Below are positions 10,104 through 19,690 of a stretch of 64,000 nt of DNA, piece after piece (the stretch's first letter is position 1; the number at the start of each line of letters is the position of its first letter). The stretch is taken from NCBI RefSeq assembly GCF_000987765.1, contig NZ_LAHP01000001.1, positions 62,001-126,000 of the forward strand, read 5' to 3'. The notes beneath the pieces were generated by a model that saw only the letters and a program-made list of their open reading frames with translations, had not been told where the DNA came from and made no database searches. Source of the DNA: Arsukibacterium sp. MJ3 (GTDB lineage Bacteria > Pseudomonadota > Gammaproteobacteria > Enterobacterales > Alteromonadaceae). Made by a program: the position numbers and the translations under genes.

Positions 10104-13100
10104 ATGATACCAAAGCTTAATCCTGAGTTAGCGCTGGATGCCAGTATTGTTGCTTATAGTAAGGCTTTGCAGGTAGCCGGCTTTACTGGAGACATTGAAA
10201 CCAGCTATGGCAGCCGTTTAGCGGTTGCCACTGATAACAGCGTCTATCAAGCCCTACCGCAAGCGGTGCTATTGCCCAAAACCACCGACGACTTGGTTAT
10301 CTTGACCTCTTTAGCTCAAACCTCTAGTTTTTCTCATATTAAATTTAGCCCCCGTGGTGGTGGTACTGGCACAAATGGTCAGGCCCTGACAGAACATGTG
10401 GTGATAGATTTGTCACGTCACATGCGCGAAATTTTGGAAATTAATGTTGAACAGCGCTGGGTTCGGGTTCAAGCCGGTGTAATTAAAGATCAGCTTAACG
10501 CCTTCTTAAAACCGTATGGTTTTTTCTTCGCTCCAGATTTGTCAACCTCAAGTCGCGCCACCATTGGTGGCATGATTAATACCGACGCCTCGGGCCAGGG
10601 GTCGTTAGTTTATGGTAAAACCAGTAACCACGTGTTAGCGCTAAAAACGGTTTTAATCGACGGGACAATTTTAAAAACGCATAAAATGGCTACGTTTGAA
10701 GCGGAGCACCGGGCAGAGATGCCAAGCCGTATTGGTTTCATTTACCGACAAGTGCTGGACAGTTGCCGCCAGTTCCGGCCACAAATTCTCGAGACATTCC
10801 CACGATTAAACCGATTTTTAACTGGTTATGATTTAGAACATGTATTTAACGATGATCTGAGCGAGTTCGATTTATCCCGCATCATAACGGGCTCAGAAGG
10901 ATCGCTCGGTTTTGTCAGCGAAGCAAAACTAACCATTACCCCTATTGCCACATATAAATGTCTGGTTAACATCAAATATAACAGTTTTGAGAGCGCACTT
11001 AGAAATTCGCCATTTTTAGTGGCGGCAGAAGCTACATCGGTAGAGACGGTTGATAGCAAGGTACTTAATTTAGCTCGCAGCGACATTATTTGGCATCAGG
11101 TTAAAGATCTGATAACCGATATACCGGGTGTGGCGATGCAAGGCCTGAACATGGTCGAGTTCAACAGTGAAGATCACGCCGCAATTGAGCAAAAAATTGC
11201 TGACTTAACCGCACGTTTAGACAGCGCCATTACCGAGAAAACTGACGGTATTATTGGTTACCAGCTTACCTACAACAATGCTGATATTGCCAATATTTAC
11301 GCCATGCGAAAAAAAGCGGTAGGGTTATTGGGCAACACTACCGGTTCGCAAAAACCCATTGCCTTTGCCGAAGATACTGCGGTACCACCAGAGCATTTAG
11401 CCGATTATATTATGGAATTTCGGGCATTGCTTGACAGCTACGGTTTGCACTATGGCATGTTTGGTCATGTTGATGCGGGTGTGTTGCATGTGCGCCCTGC
11501 GCTCGATTTATGCGATCCAGAGCAGGAAAAGTTGCTGCGCACTATTTCAGATAAGGTCGTTACGTTAACTGCTAAATATGGCGGTTTAATGTGGGGAGAG
11601 CATGGTAAAGGTTATCGTAGCGAATATGGCCCGGCCTTTTTTGGTGACGAGCTGTTTAATGAGCTACGTAAAATTAAAGCGGCTTTTGATCCGCGTAACA
11701 GAGTTAATCCCGGAAAAATTTGTACGCCTTATCACAGTGCGGAGCAATTAGTGTCGGTTGATGGCGTAAAGCGTGCGTACTTTGATCGACAAATTCCCAT
11801 AGCAGTAAAAGAAAGTTTTGACAGCAGCTTAAATTGTAATGGTAATGGCTTGTGTTTTAACTATGACGAAAACTCACCAATGTGCCCGTCAAGCAAAGTG
11901 ACCAAAGATCGGCGGCATAGCCCAAAAGGCCGGGCGGGCCTAATGCGCGAGTGGTTACGCCTAACCGAGCAGCAGGGTCTTAATGTCCTGGCAGAAGAAC
12001 AGCAGCTTCTTAGTAAATCTTCAGGTATTAGCAGCTTATGGCAAAAAACTAAAAACACCTTGGCCAAACAACAAGGTGAACAAGATTTTTCACACGAAGT
12101 GATGGAGGCAATGGAAGGATGTTTAGCCTGTAAAGCTTGTGCGGGCCAATGTCCGATAAAAGTTGATGTGCCTTCGTTTCGTTCACGCTTTTTGCAATTG
12201 TATTACAGCCGCTATTTACGGCCAGTAAAAGATTACATTGTTGGTAATATTGAACGCACTGCGCCAATATTGGCGAAAGCGCCTAGGCTGGTAAATTTTG
12301 TGTTGCGGCGTAAATTGACCGCTGCCATGTTAAAAACGACAGTCGGTTATGTGGATACACCGCTATTATCGGTGCCAACACTGGCGCAGCAAATTGGTGA
12401 ACGTTATGGTTTTAACTTAGCGGCACTGCAACAATTAACGGCTGAGCAACACTCGCGAACTGTTTTGCTGGTACAAGACCCTTTTACCAGTTTTTATGAA
12501 GCAGAGTTGGTAGCGGATGCATTAACGTTATTAGAAAAATTGGGCTTTAAGCCCGTGCTGCTGCCATTTTTACCCAATGGCAAACCGCAACATGTAAAAG
12601 GTTTTTTACGTGACTTTGCTAAAACCGCAGCGACCGCAGCGCAGTTTTTAAATCAGTTGCAGCAACTTGCTATGCCGCTAATAGGCTTAGATGCTTCATT
12701 AGTGCTGGTTTACCGGGATGAGTATAATAAAGCGCTTGGCGCTAAACGTGGCGATTTTAACGTACAGTTACTACACGAGTGGCTGGTTAATCAAACACTG
12801 CCTAAAACAGTGAATACTGCTGATTTCGCCTTGCTGGCACATTGCACTGAAAAAACCGCGTTGCCAGCCACTGAGCAAGCCTGGCAACAGATATTTAGCC
12901 GGGTTGGTCTTAGCTTAAAACCGGTAAGTGTCGGTTGTTGTGGTATGGCGGGCACGTATGGCCATGAAGCGCAGAACATTGATAACAGCAAAGCACTATT
13001 TGACATGAGCTGGCGCGCTCCTGTTGAGCAATATGGCGTGCAAAATATTGTTGTTACCGGTTTTTCCTGTCGAAGCCAGGTTAAGCGCCTGGTAGGTGCT

Positions 13101-13142
13101 AAGCCTTTACATCCGTTACAAGCGTTGTTACAGCGCTTATAA
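10104..13142 (+). CDS. ydiJ: YdiJ-type D-2-hydroxyglutarate dehydrogenase (FAD / Fe-S)
   Basis: Large cytosolic FAD/Fe-S oxidoreductase. The E. coli homologue YdiJ oxidises D-2-hydroxyglutarate, a by-product of SerA activity. The N-terminal FAD_binding_4 domain contains PRGGGTGTNGQAL (from about residue 83). The FAD-oxidase C domain includes GMFGHVDAGVLHVRP. A Cys-rich segment CNGNGLCF...MCPS begins near 577. A 4Fe-4S motif CLACKACAGQCP (Cys673, 676, 679, 683) follows, then a C-terminal CCG-type domain (VGCCGMAGTYGHEA). The colinear length (1012 vs 1018) makes orthology very likely. The frame is open from TTG 10095, but ATG 10104 gives MIPKLNPE, matching the E. coli N-terminus MIPQI. It is monocistronic, with an extended -10 promoter and a terminator. 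Confidence 0.93.
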   Translation: MIPKLNPELALDASIVAYSKALQVAGFTGDIETSYGSRLAVATDNSVYQALPQAVLLPKTTDDLVILTSLAQTSSFSHIKFSPRGGGTGTNGQALTEHVVIDLSRHMREILEINVEQRWVRVQAGVIKDQLNAFLKPYGFFFAPDLSTSSRATIGGMINTDASGQGSLVYGKTSNHVLALKTVLIDGTILKTHKMATFEAEHRAEMPSRIGFIYRQVLDSCRQFRPQILETFPRLNRFLTGYDLEHVFNDDLSEFDLSRIITGSEGSLGFVSEAKLTITPIATYKCLVNIKYNSFESALRNSPFLVAAEATSVETVDSKVLNLARSDIIWHQVKDLITDIPGVAMQGLNMVEFNSEDHAAIEQKIADLTARLDSAITEKTDGIIGYQLTYNNADIANIYAMRKKAVGLLGNTTGSQKPIAFAEDTAVPPEHLADYIMEFRALLDSYGLHYGMFGHVDAGVLHVRPALDLCDPEQEKLLRTISDKVVTLTAKYGGLMWGEHGKGYRSEYGPAFFGDELFNELRKIKAAFDPRNRVNPGKICTPYHSAEQLVSVDGVKRAYFDRQIPIAVKESFDSSLNCNGNGLCFNYDENSPMCPSSKVTKDRRHSPKGRAGLMREWLRLTEQQGLNVLAEEQQLLSKSSGISSLWQKTKNTLAKQQGEQDFSHEVMEAMEGCLACKACAGQCPIKVDVPSFRSRFLQLYYSRYLRPVKDYIVGNIERTAPILAKAPRLVNFVLRRKLTAAMLKTTVGYVDTPLLSVPTLAQQIGERYGFNLAALQQLTAEQHSRTVLLVQDPFTSFYEAELVADALTLLEKLGFKPVLLPFLPNGKPQHVKGFLRDFAKTAATAAQFLNQLQQLAMPLIGLDASLVLVYRDEYNKALGAKRGDFNVQLLHEWLVNQTLPKTVNTADFALLAHCTEKTALPATEQAWQQIFSRVGLSLKPVSVGCCGMAGTYGHEAQNIDNSKALFDMSWRAPVEQYGVQNIVVTGFSCRSQVKRLVGAKPLHPLQALLQRL

Positions 13143-13168
13143 CAAAATTGAGTTATACGCTTTATAGC

Positions 13169-13200
13169 ATAAAAAACGCCCTCAGCTGAGGGCGTTTTAT
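13169..13200. terminator. bidirectional terminator between ydiJ and the TonB receptor
   Basis: AAAACGCCCTCAGCTGAGGGCGTTTT is a perfect GC-rich palindrome flanked by A and T runs, placed between convergent genes. Confidence 0.9.
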
Positions 13201-13216
13201 CACTCACGACACTTGT

Positions 13217-15850
13217 TTAGAATTTATAGCTTGCCCGTACATAGTAGTAACCACCGTTAATACCCATTGGTGATGTTTCATAGTACTTGCCACCAAACTC
13301 ATTATTGGCAACACCGGCCTGACCTAGCATTAGCTTTTCAGGCTCAACATCAAATAAATTTTGAGCACCGACAGCCAGCATAACGTTATCAGTAATAAAG
13401 TAACTGACTTCGGCATCAAATGTTATTTTTGCAGAGGCATTAATCTCAGTACCCGGTTCGGCTGGTGAACCTACCCAGTCAACGTGCACTCCCTGATATT
13501 CGCCATAATAGTTGGCCCGGGCGAAGAAGCTCCAATCGTCCCAACTTTGGTTCAAGCTAAAAGTAGCACGATGATTAGGTAAGTCATTTTCTAAGCGGGA
13601 TACTTTGTCTGGACCAGTAATAGGTTGACGACCTTGTGGTGGTGTAGTGATCCGATCGACCGTTGTTTCATTCCAGTTGTAAGCCACGCTAAAAGTACTG
13701 CGACCATTAAATAAGTTCATAGCATAGTTTGCCACTAAGTCGATACCCTGGGTGGTGGTATCAAAGTCATTAGTGAAAAAGCTAACTTGCTGAATAGCGT
13801 CAACGTTTCTGACACCTGCCGCGCTTAGCGCAATACGGTCAGCATTAGTAAGGTTAATTTTACTTGATTGGCTGATCCTATCGGTCACTTCAATATTGTA
13901 ATAATCAGCAGTAATAAACAGACCGTTATCGTTCCTATAGACTACACCCATGGCATAGCTGGTTGACTCTTCTGGTGTCAGTTCTTTACCGCCTAACTGC
14001 AATGACACAGGATTGGTTGGTGGCAGTAAAGCCGAATCGACTAATACGCCAGATTCGAGGTTGGTCTGAACATTACTGACATTAGCCTGGCCTACGGTGG
14101 GTGCTCTGAAACCACTGCTGGTTGATGCCCGCAGCGCCCATTCCTCATTTAAACGATATTGGCCAGTTAATTTGTAATTGGTGGTATCACCGAAGGTATC
14201 ATAGTCTTCGTAGCGTAATGCCAAGCCTAACAATAAGGCATCGGTTACTTCAGCTTCCATATCAACATAAGCGGCATAGTTACGACGGCTGTATACGCCA
14301 GCATCTTCTGGTTTAAAACCGGGAAAACCATTAGAGCCGATACTAAATCCCTGATCAACAAAAGGACCAACAGTAAAGGAGGCGACATCGCCAGCAACCA
14401 CTTCAAAGGTTTCTTCGGTCCACTGGGCGCCAAAAGCAACTGTTAAATCTTCGTATAAACCTGCTGGTACAAACTTAACAAAATCAGCACTGAAGGTTTT
14501 TTCTAACTGAATATATTTACCCGGATTAAATTCAGTTGGAGACTCAGGGCCTAGCGAGGCGTTAATGGTGTTGGTCATTTTGTAGCTTGACTCATTGCGG
14601 CCAACTGAACCGCTGAAATCATACGTAATGTCTGTTAACCAGCCTTGTTTAAATTCACCTTTGGTACCAATAGCTAATGCAGTATCGGTAACATTACCAC
14701 CAAAAGTTGGCGTAAAGCCGCCGGGGAATAATTCATTAAAAGCGAAACAATTTTGGCCAACGGCGGTATTTGGGTCGGCAATTAAGCCGTAGTCGGCTTG
14801 GGTAAGAACATTGCCTGTGGTGATATTCACCGTTGGGCAAGCAATGTTGGGGTTAAGCTGTGCCACCAAAAGTGTTGCACCACCATCGTTTGAAAACACG
14901 CCTGGCCGATTATGTGGGTTACGAAAGTAAAAGCCACCGATAACATCGCGCTCAGAGTAGTTACCAAACATATACGCTTCAGCACCATTGCCTAAATCTA
15001 AACCTGAATTAACGAAGATAGTAAAATCGTCTTTTATTTCAGGAGAGCCCCAAACCTGAGTTATTGGTGCAATAGCGGTGTTGCCAGCAGCAATAAAACC
15101 TAACGCATCACGGCGTTGTTCACTGCGACTGGTGGCATCGGAGTTTTTATATTGGGCACTAACATTAACAAAGCCATTATCGGTTAATGGCATACCAATG
15201 TTAGCTGCATATTCAGTTGACGTGCCATCACCTTCATAAAATTCACCACGTTTTACTTCAAAACTACCGCCCTCGGCCGAATCTTTAAGCACAAAGTTAA
15301 TAACACCGGCTATCGCATCAGAGCCATATTGCGCTGCTGCACCATCGCGTAAAATTTCGACTTGTTTTAAGGCAATACCGGGAATTACCGAAATGTCAGC
15401 ACCCTGAGCCCCATCGTTAATACCGCCGCCTAAAAAGGCAATAACAGAGGCTTTATGGCGCCGTTTGCCGTTAGTAAGAATGAGGGTACTGTCGGCAGAT
15501 AGACCGCGAAGGTTAGCCGGGCGGACAAGAGTTGCGGCATCACTTATGGGGTTAGAATGTACATTTAACGAGGGTACTGTGGTGGTGATCATGTTTAGCA
15601 TATCTGAACTACCACTTCTAGTAAGTTCATCACCGCCGATAATATCCACCGGCACCGGTGAGTCACCAATAGAGCGGGGTGCTGCGCGACTACCTACTAC
15701 GGCAATTTTTTCGATAGCTTGCTCTTTCGCCGTGGTGTCAGTTGTTTCCTGTGCAACAGCTGCACCGCTTGCTAATCCTAACGCAAAAGTAGTTGCTATG
15801 GCATACTTTACAGCATGTGCAACCGGATGGTATTTATTGTTATGTTTCAT
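13217..15850 (-). CDS. TonB-dependent outer-membrane receptor
   Basis: Outer-membrane active-transport channel energised by TonB-ExbBD. It has a signal peptide (residues 1-33, cleavage after ASGAAVAQ). The plug domain (about 60-185) contains PANLRGLSADSTLILTNGKRR and the conserved VEILRDGAAAQYGSDAIAGVINF. A 22-strand-type barrel follows, ending with the C-terminal aromatic (RASYKF). Length 877 falls in the large receptor class common in Alteromonadales. The substrate is unknown: no siderophore, cobalamin or glycan genes are adjacent. AGGA six bases before ATG supports the start. Tandem repeats lie just upstream. It is divergent from the GNAT/oxidase/LysE cassette, which may share its regulation. 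Confidence 0.93.
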   Translation of the reverse strand: MKHNNKYHPVAHAVKYAIATTFALGLASGAAVAQETTDTTAKEQAIEKIAVVGSRAAPRSIGDSPVPVDIIGGDELTRSGSSDMLNMITTTVPSLNVHSNPISDAATLVRPANLRGLSADSTLILTNGKRRHKASVIAFLGGGINDGAQGADISVIPGIALKQVEILRDGAAAQYGSDAIAGVINFVLKDSAEGGSFEVKRGEFYEGDGTSTEYAANIGMPLTDNGFVNVSAQYKNSDATSRSEQRRDALGFIAAGNTAIAPITQVWGSPEIKDDFTIFVNSGLDLGNGAEAYMFGNYSERDVIGGFYFRNPHNRPGVFSNDGGATLLVAQLNPNIACPTVNITTGNVLTQADYGLIADPNTAVGQNCFAFNELFPGGFTPTFGGNVTDTALAIGTKGEFKQGWLTDITYDFSGSVGRNESSYKMTNTINASLGPESPTEFNPGKYIQLEKTFSADFVKFVPAGLYEDLTVAFGAQWTEETFEVVAGDVASFTVGPFVDQGFSIGSNGFPGFKPEDAGVYSRRNYAAYVDMEAEVTDALLLGLALRYEDYDTFGDTTNYKLTGQYRLNEEWALRASTSSGFRAPTVGQANVSNVQTNLESGVLVDSALLPPTNPVSLQLGGKELTPEESTSYAMGVVYRNDNGLFITADYYNIEVTDRISQSSKINLTNADRIALSAAGVRNVDAIQQVSFFTNDFDTTTQGIDLVANYAMNLFNGRSTFSVAYNWNETTVDRITTPPQGRQPITGPDKVSRLENDLPNHRATFSLNQSWDDWSFFARANYYGEYQGVHVDWVGSPAEPGTEINASAKITFDAEVSYFITDNVMLAVGAQNLFDVEPEKLMLGQAGVANNEFGGKYYETSPMGINGGYYYVRASYKF

Positions 15851-15876
15851 AATTTTTCCTGGATTATTTTTTTAGT

Positions 15877-15905
15877 GACGCTAATAGTTAGACGCTAATA
15901 GTTTA
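15877..15905. repeat. tandem 14-bp direct repeat upstream of the TonB receptor
   Basis: GACGCTAATAGTTA (15877-15890) is repeated immediately as GACGCTAATAGTTTA (15891-15905), with the first 13 bases identical. It lies 27-55 bases upstream of the receptor ATG, in its leader or promoter. An inverted GGCGC (about 15908-15912) / GCGCC (about 15934-15938) pair follows. It could be an operator with two half-sites on the same helix face spacing, or a slippage duplication. Confidence 0.75.
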
Positions 15906-16038
15906 TAGGCGCCGAATTAACCATATTTTAAATAGCGCCTGTTGTCTATCGCATTTTTAAAGCTATTGGTCGAATACATAGAGCAAGTTTATAAAAACAC
16001 CTGTTTTGTAAACCGCTGAAATACAGAGGTAAGGTGGG

Positions 16039-16623
16039 ATGAAATCGATTTTAACTATGCAACCAGAGTATTTTTCACAAATTGTCAAGTTAGCCAATCA
16101 GGTGCATGGTGATAATTATCTTAATTTATCAACACTTAACGATTTGTATCAGCGCGGTATTCAACACAATATCAATGCCAGCTTTATAGCGTTGAATGGC
16201 GATAAGGTTGTGGCTTATCGCTTAACGTATGCCGCCGGGCAGTGGCCATTAGATGAATGGTGCTCTGTTGATTTATGGCCGGTAAAACCAGCTAAAATGG
16301 CGTATTTTAAATCTGTTGCGGTGGTGCCAGGCATGCAAGGGCAAGGGCTGGGGACCGCGTTATTAAAAGCATCCATTGCTGCATTAGTTGCACAAGGTGC
16401 TACTGCAGGCTTAGCCCATATTTGGCGTGATAGCCCCGGCAATGCAGCAGAGCGGTATTTTAGTAAGGCGGGTGGGCAACGACTGAAAATCCATCCCAAT
16501 AGATGGTTATATTTAAGTGCAACCGCGAGCTATGTTTGTCCACTGTGTGGCAATCAATGCCATTGTTCAGCTGCTGAAATGGCACTGTTATTTACCGAGC
16601 AAGTACTGGCAGAGCAAACCTGA
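16039..16623 (+). CDS. GNAT acetyltransferase with a C-terminal Cys-rich tail
   Basis: The GNAT fold is seen in AYFKSVAVVPGMQGQGLGTALL (residues about 91-112, quoted in part), the acetyl-CoA pyrophosphate loop Q-x-x-G-x-G/A. After the GNAT domain the last 30 residues carry CPLCGNQCHC (Cys167, 170, 174, 176), which looks like a small metal-binding knuckle. I do not know this exact fusion. The substrate is unknown. AGGTGG before the ATG supports the start. Its stop overlaps the start of the oxidoreductase gene (TGATG), so the two are translationally coupled. It is the first gene of a three-gene cassette divergent from the TonB receptor. Confidence 0.8.
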   Translation: MKSILTMQPEYFSQIVKLANQVHGDNYLNLSTLNDLYQRGIQHNINASFIALNGDKVVAYRLTYAAGQWPLDEWCSVDLWPVKPAKMAYFKSVAVVPGMQGQGLGTALLKASIAALVAQGATAGLAHIWRDSPGNAAERYFSKAGGQRLKIHPNRWLYLSATASYVCPLCGNQCHCSAAEMALLFTEQVLAEQT

Positions 16624-17960
16624 TGTACGATCCTTATACCACTTCGGCATTAAGCGTATCGCAGCCTGATGTTGCCAGCTATTGGCAGGCTATTACACCT
16701 GCTGCTCGCGACCTATATCCACCGCTTAATCGTGATATTAGTTGTGATACCCTAGTGATTGGGGCCGGTTATACCGGGTTAAGTTGTGGCTATGAACTGG
16801 CAGCCAGTCAGCAGCGCGATGTGGTTATCCTGGATGCCCTGCAACCGGGTTGGGGTTGCAGTGGCCGCAATGGTGGCTTCGTGCTAAGAGGTACTGGCAG
16901 GTTAGGGTTAAGCCAGTTAAAGCATAAGTTTGGGCTAGATACGGCCATGTTGTTTCATCGGGAATATGGTGATGCTATTACGCGGGTAAATCAGTTAATT
17001 GCGCTTGGCAACATTGACTGTCAGCCACAGCCGTTAGGCTATTATAAACTAGCCCATAAAGCGACTATGGCAACTGAACTAGCGAATCAAGCCAAGTGGC
17101 TACAACAAGAATTTGGTTATCAGGTGCAGTACCTGAACCAATCAGAAATAGCACAGACGGTGGCTCATCATCAACAGGCGTTCGCTGCGCTGCGGTTTCC
17201 GGACTGTTATGGCTTAAACCCATTAGCTTTAGCACGAGGTTATGCTACTTTAGCCGAAACAACTGGCGCTAAGGTATATGGCCAGAGCCCGGTAACCCGC
17301 TGGCAACGAATAGCGACTGGCTTTAAGGTGATAACACCGCAAGCAGAAATTAGCGCTAAAAATATTGTATTGGCAACCAATGCCTATACCGCTAAAGGGT
17401 TTTATCCGGCCCTTAATAACAGCTGTTTGCCGGTATTAAGTAGTGTTATTGTTACCGAGCCATTAAGTCCAGACCAGCTGCAGCAGCTAAATTGGCAGCA
17501 CAATAGTATTATGATGGATACCCGCACCCTTAAATACTATTATCGGTTACTGCCGGATAATCGAATTTTGTTTGGTGGGCGTGGTGCCATAACCGGCAAA
17601 GCGGCTGCTGATCCTATATACTCCCGCCGCTTACTTGCTGCGTTAAAACACTGTTTTCCTGCTTTAGCGCAGCTTAAATCTCAATATCAATGGAGTGGAT
17701 GGGTAGGGGTGTCATTTGATGATTTACCACGGGTTTATTCACCAGAGCCTAACCTGTTTTATGCGGCGGGCTATTGTGGTAGTGGTTTATCTTTTAGTAC
17801 TCTTGCCGGTAAACGCTTGGCACAATTAGTGGCTAAGGAAGCACTACCTGCCTTACCTATTTATCAAAGCCCTTTGCCCACCTTTCCCTTTTCAGCATGT
17901 CGACGCCAGGGGCAGCAATTGTATTATCAGTGGGGCCGCTTTAAAGATCGGTTTTTATAA
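16623..17960 (+). CDS. FAD-dependent amine/amino-acid oxidoreductase (PuuB/DadA-like)
   Basis: Flavoprotein of the DAO superfamily with the Rossmann motif VIGAGYTGLSCGYELA (residues 45-60) and a C-terminal FAD block FYAAGYCGSGLSFSTLAGKRLA. The N-terminal YWQAI..AR..YPPL segment resembles gamma-glutamylputrescine oxidase (PuuB) and related amine oxidases rather than DadA. Exact substrate cannot be decided. Length 445 is normal. The start codon overlaps the previous stop by one base. With GNAT upstream and a LysE exporter downstream, a role in oxidising and clearing an amine or amino acid is inferred. Confidence 0.82.
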   Translation: MYDPYTTSALSVSQPDVASYWQAITPAARDLYPPLNRDISCDTLVIGAGYTGLSCGYELAASQQRDVVILDALQPGWGCSGRNGGFVLRGTGRLGLSQLKHKFGLDTAMLFHREYGDAITRVNQLIALGNIDCQPQPLGYYKLAHKATMATELANQAKWLQQEFGYQVQYLNQSEIAQTVAHHQQAFAALRFPDCYGLNPLALARGYATLAETTGAKVYGQSPVTRWQRIATGFKVITPQAEISAKNIVLATNAYTAKGFYPALNNSCLPVLSSVIVTEPLSPDQLQQLNWQHNSIMMDTRTLKYYYRLLPDNRILFGGRGAITGKAAADPIYSRRLLAALKHCFPALAQLKSQYQWSGWVGVSFDDLPRVYSPEPNLFYAAGYCGSGLSFSTLAGKRLAQLVAKEALPALPIYQSPLPTFPFSACRRQGQQLYYQWGRFKDRFL

Positions 17961-17982
17961 TGTTTTTTCAGGCAGATTAGTT

Positions 17983-18630
17983 ATGTCATTTTGGCCAGAA
18001 TTTTTTCTTATTGCATCCATTCATTTATTAGCCGTTGCCAGCCCGGGGCCCGATTTTGCTATTGTCTTGCGTTATGCCGTGCGTTATGGCCGTAGGGCGG
18101 CACTATTTGCCAGTTTAGGCATTGGTTTAGGTATTTTGGTACATGTTACGTATTCATTAATTGGTATTGGGGTAATAATTAAAACCACCCCTTGGTTATT
18201 TAAATTATTGTCGGTATCAGCAGCTTGTTACCTGCTATATCTGGCACAAGGTGCTTTACGAGCTACCGCGCCAGTTGCAGATGACGTTATCGCACTGCAG
18301 CAATCCGCTGCTCCCGCCAGCACTAAAGCGTTTAGTGCTGGTTTTATTACTAATGGTTTAAATCCGAAAGCTACGCTGTTTTTCCTGTCACTTTTTGCGG
18401 TAGTTATTTCTGCAGAAACGCCATTTAGCTATAAGGTTATTTATGGTTTATATATGGCATTGGCAACGGCAGCCTGGTTTATGTTTTTATCACTGGTACT
18501 GACTAATACCAAAGTGCGGGGTTTTTTGTTATTAAAAGGCTATTGGTTCGACCGTTTAATGGGCTTATTGTTGTTGGCTTTAGCGGCTCAGTTGCTTTTT
18601 AACAGTTTCAGTAATTCGGTTAACGGTTAA
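17983..18630 (+). CDS. LysE-family amino-acid exporter
   Basis: Six-segment inner-membrane exporter of the LysE/RhtB superfamily. Diagnostic residues are ASPGPDFAIVLRYAVRYGRRAAL near the N-terminus and FITNGLNPKATLFFLSLF in the middle (quoted in part). Length 215 is typical. It follows the oxidoreductase stop by 22 bases and is probably the last gene of the same transcript. The substrate is not predictable; in this setting it may export the amino acid or amine that the oxidase and acetyltransferase also handle. Confidence 0.88.
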   Translation: MSFWPEFFLIASIHLLAVASPGPDFAIVLRYAVRYGRRAALFASLGIGLGILVHVTYSLIGIGVIIKTTPWLFKLLSVSAACYLLYLAQGALRATAPVADDVIALQQSAAPASTKAFSAGFITNGLNPKATLFFLSLFAVVISAETPFSYKVIYGLYMALATAAWFMFLSLVLTNTKVRGFLLLKGYWFDRLMGLLLLALAAQLLFNSFSNSVNG

Positions 18631-18660
18631 TTAATGGCAAAGCGGGTATCTTTCAGCGCT

Positions 18661-18688
18661 TTGCCCGGCTGTAAACTAGCGGTATAAT
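18661..18688 (+). promoter_or_regulatory. candidate sigma-70 promoter for trhO
   Basis: TTGCCC (18661-18666), 16-base spacer, TATAAT (18683-18688), 57 bases before the trhO start. Pattern match only. Confidence 0.5.
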
Positions 18689-18744
18689 AGTGGCCGTTGT
18701 TAATTTGCTCTGGATTTACGGTCCAGCGTTGCAAGAGGTAAACT

Positions 18745-19662
18745 ATGTACGTTGTTGCTGCTTTATATAAATTTGTTCATTTGCCTGATTATCATGCGCT
18801 GCGTCAGCCTCTTTATGATGTTATGGCTGAAAATGAGGTAAAAGGCACCTTGTTGCTGGCTGCTGAAGGTATTAATGGCACCATTTGTGGTAGTCGCTCT
18901 GGAATTAATGCGCTGAATGCTTGGTTTGCTGCTGATATGCGCTTTGCTGATTTAAGCTACAAAGAGTCTTTTGCCAATGAACCGGCGTTTTACCGAACTA
19001 AAGTTAAGCTTAAAAGCGAAATAGTCACTATGGGAATAGAGGGTATTAATCCGGCACATATTGTCGGCACCTATGTTAAAGGTGATGCCTGGAACGAACT
19101 GATCAATGATGCCGATACGTTGCTTATTGATACCCGAAATGACTATGAAGTGGCTATTGGAACCTTTAAAAATGCTATTAACCCTAACACCACCTCCTTT
19201 CGAGAATTTCCACAGTGGGCCGCTGAAAACTTAAATCAAAACAAGCATAAAAAAGTAGCGATGTTTTGTACCGGGGGTATTCGTTGTGAAAAATCGACTG
19301 CTTTTTTAAAAGAACAGGGATTTGCTGAGGTGTATCACTTAGAAGGCGGCATTTTAAAATATCTTGAAGAAGTACCGGCGGCCAAAAGCTTGTGGCAAGG
19401 AGAATGCTTTGTGTTCGATCAACGCGTAGCGGTTAAGCACGGTTTGGAGCAGGGTAGCTATGATCAGTGCTACGCCTGCAGGATGCCGCTGTCGGTTGTT
19501 GAAATGGCATCAGAGCATTACATCAAGGGGTTAAGTTGTCCGCATTGTTACGATAAAACCACCGATGAGCAAAAGGCCGCTTTTGCTGAACGACAAAAAC
19601 AAGTTTCATTGGCCGAGGCTCGTGGCGAAAAACATATTCGGGATGGTAAACTAGATCATTAA
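18745..19662 (+). CDS. trhO: tRNA uridine(34) hydroxylase, rhodanese family
   Basis: TrhO (YceA) hydroxylates U34 of tRNAs as the first step of 5-(carboxy)methoxyuridine synthesis. The N-terminal domain contains [13 protein letters not shown], and the rhodanese domain has the active loop [10 protein letters not shown] (Cys175, with Cys180). A C-terminal Cys-rich segment CYACRMPL...CPHCYDKT completes the YceA architecture. Length 305 is slightly shorter than E. coli (350). GAGG upstream of ATG supports the start. It is a single gene with its own candidate promoter. Confidence 0.93.
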   Translation: MYVVAALYKFVHLPDYHALRQPLYDVMAENEVKGTLLLAAEGINGTICGSRSGINALNAWFAADMRFADLSYKESFANEPAFYRTKVKLKSEIVTMGIEGINPAHIVGTYVKGDAWNELINDADTLLIDTRNDYEVAIGTFKNAINPNTTSFREFPQWAAENLNQNKHKKVAMFCTGGIRCEKSTAFLKEQGFAEVYHLEGGILKYLEEVPAAKSLWQGECFVFDQRVAVKHGLEQGSYDQCYACRMPLSVVEMASEHYIKGLSCPHCYDKTTDEQKAAFAERQKQVSLAEARGEKHIRDGKLDH

Positions 19663-19690
19663 GGTTTTAGTAGTAGTTGTTGGTAACGCT

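Noticed and set aside
12791-13207. 138-codon frame antisense to the ydiJ C-terminus
   Set aside because: It runs through the bidirectional terminator and opposes a well-conserved gene.
15465-15875. 136-codon frame antisense to the TonB receptor start
   Set aside because: It lies over the signal peptide and plug of a convincing receptor; its product has no recognisable features.
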